From NCBI RefSeq assembly GCF_003217515.1, contig NZ_QJSX01000011.1, forward strand, positions 129,517-193,516: 64,000 nucleotides of DNA, in the 5' to 3' direction. Of this stretch, positions 55,966 through 64,000 are shown piece by piece. The first letter of the stretch is position 1. Every line of letters starts with the position of its first letter. This stretch comes from Deinococcus yavapaiensis KR-236 (GTDB taxonomy: Bacteria; Deinococcota; Deinococci; Deinococcales; Deinococcaceae). Below the pieces are notes generated by a model that searched no databases, was not told the DNA's origin, and was given only the letters and a program-made list of their open reading frames with translations. A program made the translations under genes and the position numbers.

Positions 55966-58956
55966 ATGCTATCGGTGAACCTTCTCGTTCTCGGCCCACC
56001 GGTTGTGCAAGCGCATCCTCCCGTTCACCTGACATCACGTAAAGCGCTCGCGCTTCTCGTCATCCTCGCCCTCGAAGGACCTCGTTCACGCGAGGAACTC
56101 GCCAGGCTGTTATGGCGTGGCTCTCGTCCGCTCGCGCTGCAAAGCCTACGCAGCAGTCTAACCACTCTGCGCGTCGCACTCGGCGAACACGCGTCCCTTC
56201 TGTACATCGAACGCGACCGCGTGTTCCTCGACGACACGCGCCTGCACCTCGACGCGCGTCAGCTCGACACCGCCGGGGAGCACGAGTTGCTGACCTTGTG
56301 GCGCGGGCCTTTCCTGCAAGGACTCCGCATCCACGACAGCCCCGAATGGGACGATTGGGTCAACGAGTGGAGCGCTCGCCTGCACGCGCGCTTTGAAGCG
56401 CGCGTGCAGCACGTCATGCGTCAACTGCTCCACGGCGAGCACTTCGACAAAGCGCTCAGCTTGGCGCGGCAAGTGCTCGCCGCCGATCCCTTCTCCGAGC
56501 AACGCGTCACCTTGATGCTTGACGCGCTCGTACAAGCTGGACGTGTCAGCGAAGCACGACAAGAAGCGAACGCTTTCGCGGAACGTTTCAGCCGTGAGTT
56601 CGGTGAACCTCCCGCCTTGCCGTCCCTTCCAGAGTTGCCGGCCCCACCGCCCACCGCCCCTCCACGCACCAACCTCCACTTCGAACGTACGCCTTTCATC
56701 GGTCGCACCGTCGAGCAAGCGCACGCGCGGAACGCCCTACGGCAATTCCGACTCGTCACGCTGCACGGCCAAGGTGGCCTGGGGAAAACACGTCTCGCGC
56801 GCACCATTGGTCGCACTTTGGCCGACGAGAGCGTATTCGAATACGTGGCGTTCGTGCCGATGGAAACGGCACGTGACATCAGCGAACTCCCGGAGCGTGT
56901 CGCCGCCACCCTCGGCCACATCATCTCGAACGTCAAGCGCCCGCTTGACGAACTCGCGGAACTTATCGGGCACCGACGCCTGCTGCTCATCCTCGACAAC
57001 TTCGAGCAGTTGAGCGCGCAAGCGCTCGCACTCAACGAACTGCTCGGCCGCTGCCCACACCTACGGATTCTCGTCACCTCCCGAGAGCGTCTGCACCTCA
57101 AAGCGGAAGCCGTCTTACCGCTCACCCCGTTGGTCGTGCCAAGCGTGAACGCGGACGTCTCGTCAATGCGAGAAGCGGACGCCCTGCGCTTGTTCATGGA
57201 GCGCGCACAAAGCGCCCGCATCGACTTCACGCCCACCGAGGATATTTGGCCGCTCGTGCGGCGAGCGTGCGAACTCGTCGGCGGGTTACCGCTCGGGATC
57301 GAACTGGCGGCCGCGTGGACGAGCACGTGGCCGCTCGCGTTCATCGTGCAGGAACTCGAACGTGACCCGTTGGCGCTTCAGCATCCGCTGCGAGACGCGT
57401 CACCACGGCAGCACAGCTTACGGTCATCGTTCGACTTATCCTGGCGGCTGCTGCGTGACGAGGACCGCCGAGTGCTTGAACGTTTATCCGTCTTCCACGG
57501 CGGCTTCACCCTCGAAGCCGCCCGAGAAGTGGCTGGCGCCACGCCGAACAGCCTCGCCGAACTCACGAGTAAAGCGCTCGTTCGCCTCGAGAGCGTCACA
57601 CGCTATACCTTCCACCCGCTGCTGCGCGAGTACGCACGCGCGCATCTCGACGAACGACCAGAAGAGCGCGAGGCAGCGCTCGACGCGCACGCGAAGTACT
57701 TCCTCAGCGCCTTGCGCAGTCCACGCATGACCGTTGGTGGCGCCGCATCACCGGAGTTGCTCGCGTTCGTGCGCGACGAGGACGCGAATTTGCTCGCGCT
57801 GCTGCCGTACTTGCAAGCCACGCGGCAGTACGAACACCTCACGGCCCTGGTCGAGCCGCTGCTGTGGCACTACCCGGCGACCGCGGGACCGAGCGGCTTC
57901 GGGTTCGCGTTGCACCTCTCCGAGGAGTTGCTGAACGCACTTCCGCACGATGACACGCACGCACTCACCGCCCGGCTCACCGTCACGTCAAGCTACGCGT
58001 GGCTGCTGCTGTTCGTGGGAAGTTTAGGGGCGTCCATCCGCCTGTACGAAGACGCCGTCCGGCTGGCCCGCACGTTGCAAGACGACGTCGCAGTTCAACG
58101 CGCCCTCGACGGCCTCGGCCAGGCGTTGTACCGCTCGGCACGCTCAGAAGAAGCGACGGTTGCGTTGGAGGATGCGGTGCGTCTCGCGGAACGCCAAGGC
58201 GACCCGTACCGATTGTTCCGATCGCTGAACAACTTGATGATGGCCGCCGGCATGTCCGATGACTTCGAGCGAGCCGGCAGCGCCGAGCAGCACGCTCGAA
58301 GTTTTCGAACACGTGGTGATGTGGCCGACGGCATGGACGTCGTGTGGTTCCTCACGAATGAAGGCGTCATACACCTTCTTCAAGGGCAGCACGACCGTGC
58401 CTTGACGTTATGGCAAGAAGGCCTCGACGTCGCCGCTCGGACCGGCATGCTCGGGCAACGAACGGTGCTGCACGCCCTTCGCGCGTGGGCGTTCCTCGAT
58501 CAAGGCGTGCGCTTCGAGCAACCGTACGCGTTGCAAGACGCCGATCGAGCGGTGCAAGAAGCGCTTGGCGTCGCGCGACAAACAGGCGAACCGTTCGCGC
58601 TCAACCTCGCGCTCGTCGTATCGGCGCGCCTCAAATTACACGAAGGTGACGCGTCGAGCGCTGTTCGGGACATGCGTGAAGCGCTCCTTGGGTGCTGGCG
58701 AAGCGAGAACTTGACGCTTCTGGTGTGGCTCTTGCCGTACCTCGCCGAAGCGTTCGAAGCGCACGGAGACGTCATCGTCGCGGCGGAACTCGCCGTGCTC
58801 CTCACGCGGTCACCGCTGGTCAAGCAGCACGTTCGACGACACGCCGAGGCGGTGCTCGAACGCACTCAACGGCACGTAGACACCTCGAACGCCCTACCGA
58901 AGGAACACGCTCTCACCCTTGACGACATCGTCGCACGCTTTCTCTTCGCTGAATGA
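55966..58956 (+). CDS. SARP/AfsR-like BTAD-AAA-TPR transcriptional regulator
   Basis: 996-residue regulator. Residues 1-90 form a short winged-helix DNA-binding part ('LTSRKALALLVILALEGP', 'ELARLLWRGSRPLALQSL'). A BTAD domain follows (about 100-210, with 'WDDWVNEWSARLHARFEA' and 'RQVLAADPFSEQRV'), then an NB-ARC/AAA domain with Walker A 'LHGQGGLGKTRLA', Walker B 'LLLILDNFEQL', 'ILVTSRERL' and 'GLPLGIELAAAW'. The last 400 residues are TPR-like helices. Such proteins are ATP-dependent activators that respond to an unknown ligand. It is upstream of and in the same direction as the secreted-protein cluster, so those genes are candidate targets. Confidence 0.88.
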   Translation: MLSVNLLVLGPPVVQAHPPVHLTSRKALALLVILALEGPRSREELARLLWRGSRPLALQSLRSSLTTLRVALGEHASLLYIERDRVFLDDTRLHLDARQLDTAGEHELLTLWRGPFLQGLRIHDSPEWDDWVNEWSARLHARFEARVQHVMRQLLHGEHFDKALSLARQVLAADPFSEQRVTLMLDALVQAGRVSEARQEANAFAERFSREFGEPPALPSLPELPAPPPTAPPRTNLHFERTPFIGRTVEQAHARNALRQFRLVTLHGQGGLGKTRLARTIGRTLADESVFEYVAFVPMETARDISELPERVAATLGHIISNVKRPLDELAELIGHRRLLLILDNFEQLSAQALALNELLGRCPHLRILVTSRERLHLKAEAVLPLTPLVVPSVNADVSSMREADALRLFMERAQSARIDFTPTEDIWPLVRRACELVGGLPLGIELAAAWTSTWPLAFIVQELERDPLALQHPLRDASPRQHSLRSSFDLSWRLLRDEDRRVLERLSVFHGGFTLEAAREVAGATPNSLAELTSKALVRLESVTRYTFHPLLREYARAHLDERPEEREAALDAHAKYFLSALRSPRMTVGGAASPELLAFVRDEDANLLALLPYLQATRQYEHLTALVEPLLWHYPATAGPSGFGFALHLSEELLNALPHDDTHALTARLTVTSSYAWLLLFVGSLGASIRLYEDAVRLARTLQDDVAVQRALDGLGQALYRSARSEEATVALEDAVRLAERQGDPYRLFRSLNNLMMAAGMSDDFERAGSAEQHARSFRTRGDVADGMDVVWFLTNEGVIHLLQGQHDRALTLWQEGLDVAARTGMLGQRTVLHALRAWAFLDQGVRFEQPYALQDADRAVQEALGVARQTGEPFALNLALVVSARLKLHEGDASSAVRDMREALLGCWRSENLTLLVWLLPYLAEAFEAHGDVIVAAELAVLLTRSPLVKQHVRRHAEAVLERTQRHVDTSNALPKEHALTLDDIVARFLFAE

Positions 58957-59502
58957 GACAGGGTGGCAAGGAGGGACACCCGTTAAGACACAGCGGTACG
59001 GTGCTGGAGTTGTCTTCGAGAATCGCCGCATGCGGTTGCGGCGTTCCGTCCTCAGCGACATGCGGCCAGGACACGCCGAGATTTTTCGCTGACGGTCGGG
59101 CGTGCACGCCCCGGGGCGGCGGTGCGTCGCCAAGACATTACGCGCCATGCCGAACGCCACGACCTCACGCGTCGACGATCTTCAAGCGCTCTACGCAATG
59201 TTTCCTCTTCTCAAGTTCGAAGTTGACCTGTTCCTGCTCATCACTCGACTTCGCTTCCGTACACGAGGCGGCAACCATTTATCTTCTTGCCTGCCGCCCC
59301 TGAACGAGCGTCGAAGTGGTCAGCTGCGCTTGCCCACCGCTTGCTTATACACGTTCCCTCGCCACGAGATTAATCTATACGTCCTTCTCATCTTTTAACG
59401 GTCTTTTGACGCTCGACCTTCTACATTGAACGCACCCATTAGCCAAACGCTCAGATTCCCCTCAGTCAAACCGCCCGCCCTCTCACTGGAAAGAAGGTCA
59501 TC
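58957..59502. other. 546-base intergenic stretch
   Basis: No supported gene; open frames here are Ser/Arg/Cys-rich shadows. The part after about 59,340 is clearly more AT-rich and should hold the promoter of the secreted-protein cluster, but no clear -35/-10 pair stands out. GAAGG lies just before the first gene. Confidence 0.45.
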
Positions 59503-59988
59503 ATGTCCAACGCCACCCTCCGCATCGCCCTCGCCGCCATCTTGCTGTCCACGCCCCTCGCCACAGCAGAGGAAGTCAGCGTCGGCGGTGCTACCAGCTC
59601 CGCTCAGTCCTCCTTCGACGTCACCGTCAACGTCACCGCCAGCTGCAAACTCACCACTCAGAACATCGGTGGAACCGGCTACACGTACAACGCCCTCAAC
59701 ACCACCGACCTCGAAATCGAAAATCCGTCGGCCATCACGGTGCAGTGCAACTCTGGCGCCAACTACTACCTCAGCAGCAGCGTCACCAGCAGCGCCCTCT
59801 ACAACGGCAGCAGCTACCTCAGCTACAGCATCGACTTCAACAACGGCGCCGGCCTGCCCTCCAATGCCGTCAGTACCGGCGGGCAGGATGTGTACTCCGC
59901 CAAAGTCACCATCCCGAAGAATCAGACGCAAGCGGCCGTCGGCACGTACACCGGCACCGTCACGATCTACATCGGACTGCTGAACTGA
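59503..59988 (+). CDS. Secreted spore-coat-U-like (SCPU) domain protein
   Basis: 161-residue exported protein. The signal peptide is residues 1-22 ('IALAAILLSTPLATA'). The mature part begins 'SSFDVTVNVTASCKLTTQNI', the typical start of SCPU/pilin-like domains with the first Cys of the disulfide, then 'AITVQCNSGANYYLSSS', and ends 'GTYTGTVTIYIGLLN' with a donor-strand-like C-terminus. SCPU proteins form surface fibres, usually assembled by a chaperone and usher; none is present here. It is seven bases upstream of the second SCPU gene. Confidence 0.75.
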   Translation: MSNATLRIALAAILLSTPLATAEEVSVGGATSSAQSSFDVTVNVTASCKLTTQNIGGTGYTYNALNTTDLEIENPSAITVQCNSGANYYLSSSVTSSALYNGSSYLSYSIDFNNGAGLPSNAVSTGGQDVYSAKVTIPKNQTQAAVGTYTGTVTIYIGLLN

Positions 59989-59995
59989 GGCGCGC

Positions 59996-60544
59996 ATGCG
60001 ACTCCCCTTCGCACGACGCATTTCGCCGCTGCTCACAGCCCTCGCTCTGAGCAGCACCAGCGCCGCTGACGTCAACGTGGGCGGTTCAAGTGGCCCCGGC
60101 GGTTCGGCACCCCTCGACGTGCAAGTCAGCGTCACCATCACCAGTGCTTGCACCCTCACCACCAGCAACGCGAACTTCGGCACGTACGCCGCGGCCGACA
60201 CGACCGCCAAGACAGCTGAAGCCACCATCACCGTCACGTGCGTCAGCGGCACGAGCTACACCTACCGCTTCGACGCCGCCGCCACCCCCGGCCCGGAAGG
60301 CGACCTCGCCATGATCCACGAAAATGGCGTGAACACCGGGTACCTCAACTACGAAATGACCGGCTACACCTTCGAAGACAACGGTCAAGCGTACTCCGTG
60401 AATCCCTACGAGGAAGTCACGGTGACGTCGAACGGACAGCCGTTCGTGCAACGCCGCACCTTCAGCATCTACACCGGGCAGTACAACGCGCCCGTCGGTC
60501 CGTACAAAGACACGCACGTCGTGTCGATCACGCTCCTCAACTAA
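59996..60544 (+). CDS. Second secreted SCPU-domain protein
   Basis: 182-residue paralog of the preceding protein. Signal peptide residues 1-23 ('LLTALALSSTSAADV'), then 'DVQVSVTITSACTLTTSNAN' with the first Cys, 'ITVTCVSGTSYTYRFDA' with the second, and the closing 'GPYKDTHVVSITLLN'. It has extra loops ('GYTFEDNGQAYSVNPYEEVT') absent from its neighbour. The two genes are co-directional and probably co-transcribed; a strong hairpin follows. Confidence 0.72.
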   Translation: MRLPFARRISPLLTALALSSTSAADVNVGGSSGPGGSAPLDVQVSVTITSACTLTTSNANFGTYAAADTTAKTAEATITVTCVSGTSYTYRFDAAATPGPEGDLAMIHENGVNTGYLNYEMTGYTFEDNGQAYSVNPYEEVTVTSNGQPFVQRRTFSIYTGQYNAPVGPYKDTHVVSITLLN

Positions 60545-60546
60545 CC

Positions 60547-60574
60547 CGAGGACCACCCACACGGGTGGTCCTCG
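60547..60574 (+). terminator. Hairpin between the SCPU pair and the lipoprotein gene
   Basis: A perfect 12-bp stem (60547-60558 and 60563-60574) with an ACAC loop but no T-run. It may attenuate rather than end transcription into the lipoprotein gene, or protect the SCPU mRNA 3' end. Confidence 0.6.
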
Positions 60575-60593
60575 ACCAACCCAGGAGGTTCGT

Positions 60594-63500
60594 ATGCGCC
60601 GGAGCACCCTGCTCGGGCTGTGCTTGTTTGTCTCGGCTTGCAGCACCCAACCCACGCCCAACGTTGTCGAAACGGGTCCTCGCGTGCTGGGCTTGGTGGA
60701 AGTCACGGCCGGCGAGCAAGCCACCGTCAAGTGGGTGGCTCCGGACGCGGACACGCTGAGTGCTCTCGACCTCAGCAGCATTCCCGCCGGTCTCGACGTG
60801 CAAGTCGTACCCACCACCATCCCCTACTTCGACGCGAACGGCACGCGCTACCTCTACTCACAATTCAAAGTGCGAAACGGCAAAGGCAGCATCCCCAACA
60901 GCGACCTCAAAAACGTCACCTTCCTCGCCCTCGACAACACCACTACTCTCGGCGACACCGCCATCGTCTCGATGCGCAACGCCGCAGGAGCGAGCATCAC
61001 CAGCGTGGACGTCGCGCGCAGTCTGCGACCCACCCACCGCATGGACACCTCCAGCGTTGTGCAAGCGTTGGGCGCGGACTTGCAACTGTTCAGCGAAAGC
61101 GACGTGAGTGCCTTCGCCAACAGCTTTCCGTGGGGCTTCGGAGTGCGGCACTGCCTGGACGTGAACTGCGACGCGTACGACAAGACTCTGCCGGGCAACC
61201 CGGCCCTCAATCAGTTCGATGGGCGGGTGACACTGGCGTTCAAAACGCCGATCACCACGAGTGCGAACACGCCCAAGAGCGCGTCGATGCTGTACTTGGT
61301 CGTCGCGGATAACACGACCAACGCGAGGGTGGTGCAGAGCAGCGAAGAGCAACTGACAGGCACCGTCGCCGGGAAAAGCACTGTCCCGACAGGCTTCGAC
61401 CTCGTCAAACTGCCCGGGTCAGGTCTGCCGGGTGGGACGCAGCTGGGGAACGTGCGCGTGGCGGGCACGGCGAGTACGACCACGACGACGCTGTTGACGC
61501 GTCCTTCCCTCACGGCGAGTAACGCGACCTTGCAGCAAGGGCAAGCCGTGACGTACGCCGTGAGTGGATCAGACCCGCAGGGCAGTGCGTTGACGTACAG
61601 CGTGTCGAGCGGGACGCTGCCGGCTGGCCTCACGTTGAACGCGAGCACAGGAGCAGTCAGCGGTACGCCGTCGAGTTACGGCACCTCGTCTGTGACATTC
61701 CGAGCGACAAACGCCAGCGGGGAGTTCGACGAGAAGATCGTGACGCTTACCGTGACGGCCACCCCGCCAAGCGTGACGGTTGGGAATCAAAGCTTGACGC
61801 AAGGGCAAAGCGCGAACTTCACCGTTACCGCCAGCGACCCGCAAGACCTGACGCTGACGTACAGTCTCGCTCAAGGCAGCACCCTACCAGTTGGACTGTC
61901 GCTCAATGCCTCCACGGGTGTGGTGAGTGGCACGCCAACCGTTTTCGGCACCTTCCCCGTGACCTTCCAAGTCACCAACAGTGGCGGCGGCACCACCAGC
62001 AAGACGGTCACCCTCAGTGTCACCGCCACCGCGCCAAGCATCACACTCGGCAATCAGAGCTTGACGCAAGGGCAAGCAGCGAACTTCAATGTCACGGCTT
62101 CCGACCCGCAAAACCTCAGCTTGACGTACAGCCTCGCCCAGGGCAGCACATTGCTTGCTGGCTTGTCCTTGGATGGCAGTACGGGCGTCGTGAGTGGCAC
62201 GCCCAGCGTCTTCGGCACCTTCCCGGTGACCTTCCAAGTGACAAACAGCGGGGGGGCGAGCGCCACCAAGACCATCACCCTCACGATCACGGCCACCCCG
62301 CCAAGCGTGACGGTAGGCAATCAGACGTTGCTGCAGGGGCAGAGTGCGAACTTCACCGTCACCGCGAGCGATCCGCAGAGCCTCAGCTTGACGTACAGCC
62401 TCGCTCAAGGCAGCACGCTCCCCGCAGGGTTGTCCTTGAATGGCAGCACGGGTGTGGTGAGCGGCACGCCCAGCACGGCAGGAACGACCAGCGTCACCTT
62501 CCAAGTCACCAACAGCGGTGGCGGCACCGCATCGAAGACGATCACGATCACCGTGAACTCGACGAGTGGCTTGCTTGACACGACCTTCGGCACGGGCGGC
62601 AAGGTCACCACACCCGTAGGGACGTCTACTGACGATGCACGCACGTTGGTGATGCAGCCGGATGGGAAGCTCGTCGCCGCCGGGTACACCTTCAACGGTT
62701 CGAACTTCGATTTCGCGTTGGTGCGGTACAACAGCAACGGCACGCTCGACACCACCTTCGGCTCGGGCGGCAAGATTACCACGCCCATCGGAACGTCGCA
62801 TGACGTCGCCTTCGCGTTGGTGGTGCAGTCGGATGGGAAGCTCGTCGCCGCCGGGTACACCTCCAACGGCACGAACGATGACTTCGCGTTGGTGCGGTAC
62901 AACAGCAACGGTTCGCTCGACACGACCTTCGGCACGAACGGCAAGGTCACCACGGACTTCGGAATGTCGGCTGACTTTGCCTACGCGTTGGTGGTGCAAC
63001 CCGACGGGAAGCTCGTCGCCGCTGGAGCCACCTACAACGGCTCGAACTCTGACCTCGCGTTGGTGCGGTACAACAGCAACGGTTCGCTCGACACCACCTT
63101 CGGCACGAGCGGCAAGGTCACCACGCCTATCGGGACATCGGATGATCAAGCACACGCGTTGGTAATGCAACCGGACGGGAAGCTCGTCGCCGCCGGACAA
63201 GCCTCCAACGGCTCGAACAACGACTTCGCGTTGGTGCGGTACAACAGCAACGGCACGCTCGACACCACCTTCGGCTCGGGCGGCAAGATCACCACGACGT
63301 CGTATGGCATCGCCCATGCGTTGGTGATGCAATCCGACGGGAAGCTCATCGCCGCCGGAGAGACCTACAACGGCTCGACCTATGATTTCGCGTTGGTGCG
63401 GTACAACAGCAACGGCACGCTCGACACCACCTTCGGCGCCAACGGCAAAGTCACCCCGCCCGTTGGGACGTCGCAGGACAGAGCCTACGCGTTGGTGATG

Positions 63501-63752
63501 CAACCCGACGGGAAGCTCGTCGCCGCCGGGTACGCCTCCAACGGCACGAACTATGACTTCGCGTTGGTGCGGTACAACAGCAACGGCACGCTCGACACCA
63601 CCTTCGGCACGAACGGCAAGGTCACCACGGACTTCGGGATGTCGGGTGGCATCGCCTTCGCGTTGGTGGTGCAGTCGGATGGGAAGCTCGTCGCCGCTGG
63701 CTACTCCTACAGCCCAACCTATGACTTCGCGTTGGTGCGGTACCTGCCGTAG
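60594..63752 (+). CDS. Large surface lipoprotein with Ig-like and delta-60 propeller repeats
   Basis: 1052-residue lipoprotein. The lipobox is 'LLGLCLFVSACS', so Cys16 or so is lipidated. Residues about 20-300 are an N-terminal domain shared with the next gene ('GPRVLGLVEVTAGE', 'SIPAGLDVQVVPTT'). Residues 303-658 are four Ig-like He_PIG repeats of about 88 residues ('QGQSANFTVTASDPQ' and 'STGVVSGTP'). Residues 661-1052 are seven delta-60 repeats of 57 residues ('LDTTFGTGGKVTTP', 'QPDGKLVAAGY', 'FALVRYNSNG'), enough for a seven-bladed propeller. AGGAGG precedes the ATG. It is likely outer-surface and binds something, but the ligand is unknown. Confidence 0.85.
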   Translation: MRRSTLLGLCLFVSACSTQPTPNVVETGPRVLGLVEVTAGEQATVKWVAPDADTLSALDLSSIPAGLDVQVVPTTIPYFDANGTRYLYSQFKVRNGKGSIPNSDLKNVTFLALDNTTTLGDTAIVSMRNAAGASITSVDVARSLRPTHRMDTSSVVQALGADLQLFSESDVSAFANSFPWGFGVRHCLDVNCDAYDKTLPGNPALNQFDGRVTLAFKTPITTSANTPKSASMLYLVVADNTTNARVVQSSEEQLTGTVAGKSTVPTGFDLVKLPGSGLPGGTQLGNVRVAGTASTTTTTLLTRPSLTASNATLQQGQAVTYAVSGSDPQGSALTYSVSSGTLPAGLTLNASTGAVSGTPSSYGTSSVTFRATNASGEFDEKIVTLTVTATPPSVTVGNQSLTQGQSANFTVTASDPQDLTLTYSLAQGSTLPVGLSLNASTGVVSGTPTVFGTFPVTFQVTNSGGGTTSKTVTLSVTATAPSITLGNQSLTQGQAANFNVTASDPQNLSLTYSLAQGSTLLAGLSLDGSTGVVSGTPSVFGTFPVTFQVTNSGGASATKTITLTITATPPSVTVGNQTLLQGQSANFTVTASDPQSLSLTYSLAQGSTLPAGLSLNGSTGVVSGTPSTAGTTSVTFQVTNSGGGTASKTITITVNSTSGLLDTTFGTGGKVTTPVGTSTDDARTLVMQPDGKLVAAGYTFNGSNFDFALVRYNSNGTLDTTFGSGGKITTPIGTSHDVAFALVVQSDGKLVAAGYTSNGTNDDFALVRYNSNGSLDTTFGTNGKVTTDFGMSADFAYALVVQPDGKLVAAGATYNGSNSDLALVRYNSNGSLDTTFGTSGKVTTPIGTSDDQAHALVMQPDGKLVAAGQASNGSNNDFALVRYNSNGTLDTTFGSGGKITTTSYGIAHALVMQSDGKLIAAGETYNGSTYDFALVRYNSNGTLDTTFGANGKVTPPVGTSQDRAYALVMQPDGKLVAAGYASNGTNYDFALVRYNSNGTLDTTFGTNGKVTTDFGMSGGIAFALVVQSDGKLVAAGYSYSPTYDFALVRYLP
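61498..62571 (+). repeat. Four Ig-like (He_PIG) repeats
   Basis: Four tandem units of about 265 bases each coding Ig-like domains. Units 2-4 are very alike, including 'TYSLAQGSTL', while unit 1 is more divergent. Confidence 0.85.
62574..63752 (+). repeat. Seven delta-60 repeats (about 171 bp each)
   Basis: Seven units beginning LDTTFG, with the phrase 'ALVRYNSNG' repeated nearly base for base. The high DNA identity suggests recent expansion or gene conversion. Confidence 0.9.
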
Positions 63753-63761
63753 GAGAGGCCC

Positions 63762-64000
63762 ATGAATATGACCAAGAACGTTTCCCTGCTGGCCGTAGCA
63801 CTCCTCGTCGGCTGCGCCACGCCACCTCAAGCTCCCACCGGTCCTCGCGTGCTGGGCATCGTGCAAGTCACCGCCGGGCAGGACGCCGCCGTGCAGTGGG
63901 TGCGACCCGACGCGGACACCCTACGTGCCCTCGACCTCACCAGCATTCCCGCTGGTCTCGACGTGCAAGTCGTCCCCACCACCACCCCCTACTTCGACGC
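63762..64000 (+). CDS. Paralogous lipoprotein, 3' end outside the window
   Basis: The first 79 residues are visible. A lipobox is present ('LAVALLVGCATP'), followed by 'GPRVLGIVQVTAGQDAAVQW' and 'SIPAGLDVQVVPTTTPYFDA', nearly the same as the N-terminal domain of the preceding lipoprotein. AGGAG precedes the ATG at 63762; an in-frame ATG two codons later is an alternative. The gap to the previous stop is nine bases, so this is a tandem duplication in one operon. Confidence 0.85.
   Translation, partial: MNMTKNVSLLAVALLVGCATPPQAPTGPRVLGIVQVTAGQDAAVQWVRPDADTLRALDLTSIPAGLDVQVVPTTTPYFD

Noticed and set aside
55448..55978. A plus-strand gene opposite the second integrase
   Set aside because: Antisense to the integrase N-terminal domain and without any recognisable motif.
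58953..59398. Small genes after the SARP-like regulator
   Set aside because: Translations are Ser/Arg/Cys-rich and lack family or start signals.
62574..63752. CRISPR-like or VNTR array
   Set aside because: The 171-base periodicity codes delta-60 protein repeats in an uninterrupted frame.

Overview
The window looks like a chromosomal segment of a Deinococcus-type bacterium. I infer this from four things: the very high G+C, an outer-membrane protein of the SLH / coiled-coil / beta-barrel (SlpA-like) type, the housekeeping set, and many genes whose -10 box lies only 5-10 nt before the start codon, the leaderless arrangement common in Deinococcus. The species cannot be fixed from the sequence alone.

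Bases 1-22,790 are ordinary chromosome: comB (cut by the left edge), a WecG/TagA glycosyltransferase and an acetyltransferase as one overlapping operon; a cytochrome P450; an orphan amino-acid binding protein and an orphan UgpC/MalK-type ATPase; a Rcp-type response regulator; secA; tsaD; a Tat-exported metallo-beta-lactamase-fold protein; a Bax-inhibitor-1 protein; a second acetyltransferase; trehalose synthase; OsmC; an SLH protein carrying 50 uninterrupted collagen-type Gly-X-Y triplets; a monoacylglycerol-lipase-like hydrolase; a multi-PAS histidine kinase with its response regulator; comF; a hemolysin-III protein; guaB; and tRNA-Ala(CGC).

Bases 22,741-54,360 are an integrative island inserted in the 3' half of that tRNA. 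A perfect 50-bp direct repeat (22741-22790 and 54311-54360) marks its ends, and the excised circle would be 31,570 bp. The island has three parts. First come an AAA ATPase (DUF3696 type) and a possible phospholipase-D-like partner. Next is a full class 1 DISARM operon (drmD, drmMI, drmA, drmB, drmC), followed by a cytosine-5 methyltransferase and a convergent Vsr endonuclease. Last is a replication and integration module: a TnpB-like RuvC nuclease overlapping a PrimPol-like primase, small unknown genes, a split HNH endonuclease, a membrane-anchored HTH coiled-coil protein, a replication-relaxation-like protein, a TubC-like small protein, an AAA replication ATPase, an excisionase and a tyrosine integrase. 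I see no relaxase, type IV secretion or capsid genes. The presumed target-recognition half of drmMI is an AT-rich block inside a GC-rich gene, which suggests a swapped specificity domain.

Bases 54,311-55,735 look like the start of a second, older element in the same tRNA site. It has the same att core, an equivalent terminator, matching arm-type repeats at the same distance, and a tyrosine integrase broken by an 8-bp tandem duplication.

Bases 55,966-64,000 hold a large BTAD/AAA/TPR (SARP-like) regulator and a secreted-protein cluster: two spore-coat-U-like proteins, a lipoprotein with four Ig-like repeats and a probable seven-bladed delta-60 propeller, and the start of a paralogous lipoprotein cut by the right edge.

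All family names are my reading of motifs in the translated sequence. No database search was run. G+C figures are hand counts of single 60-base lines.
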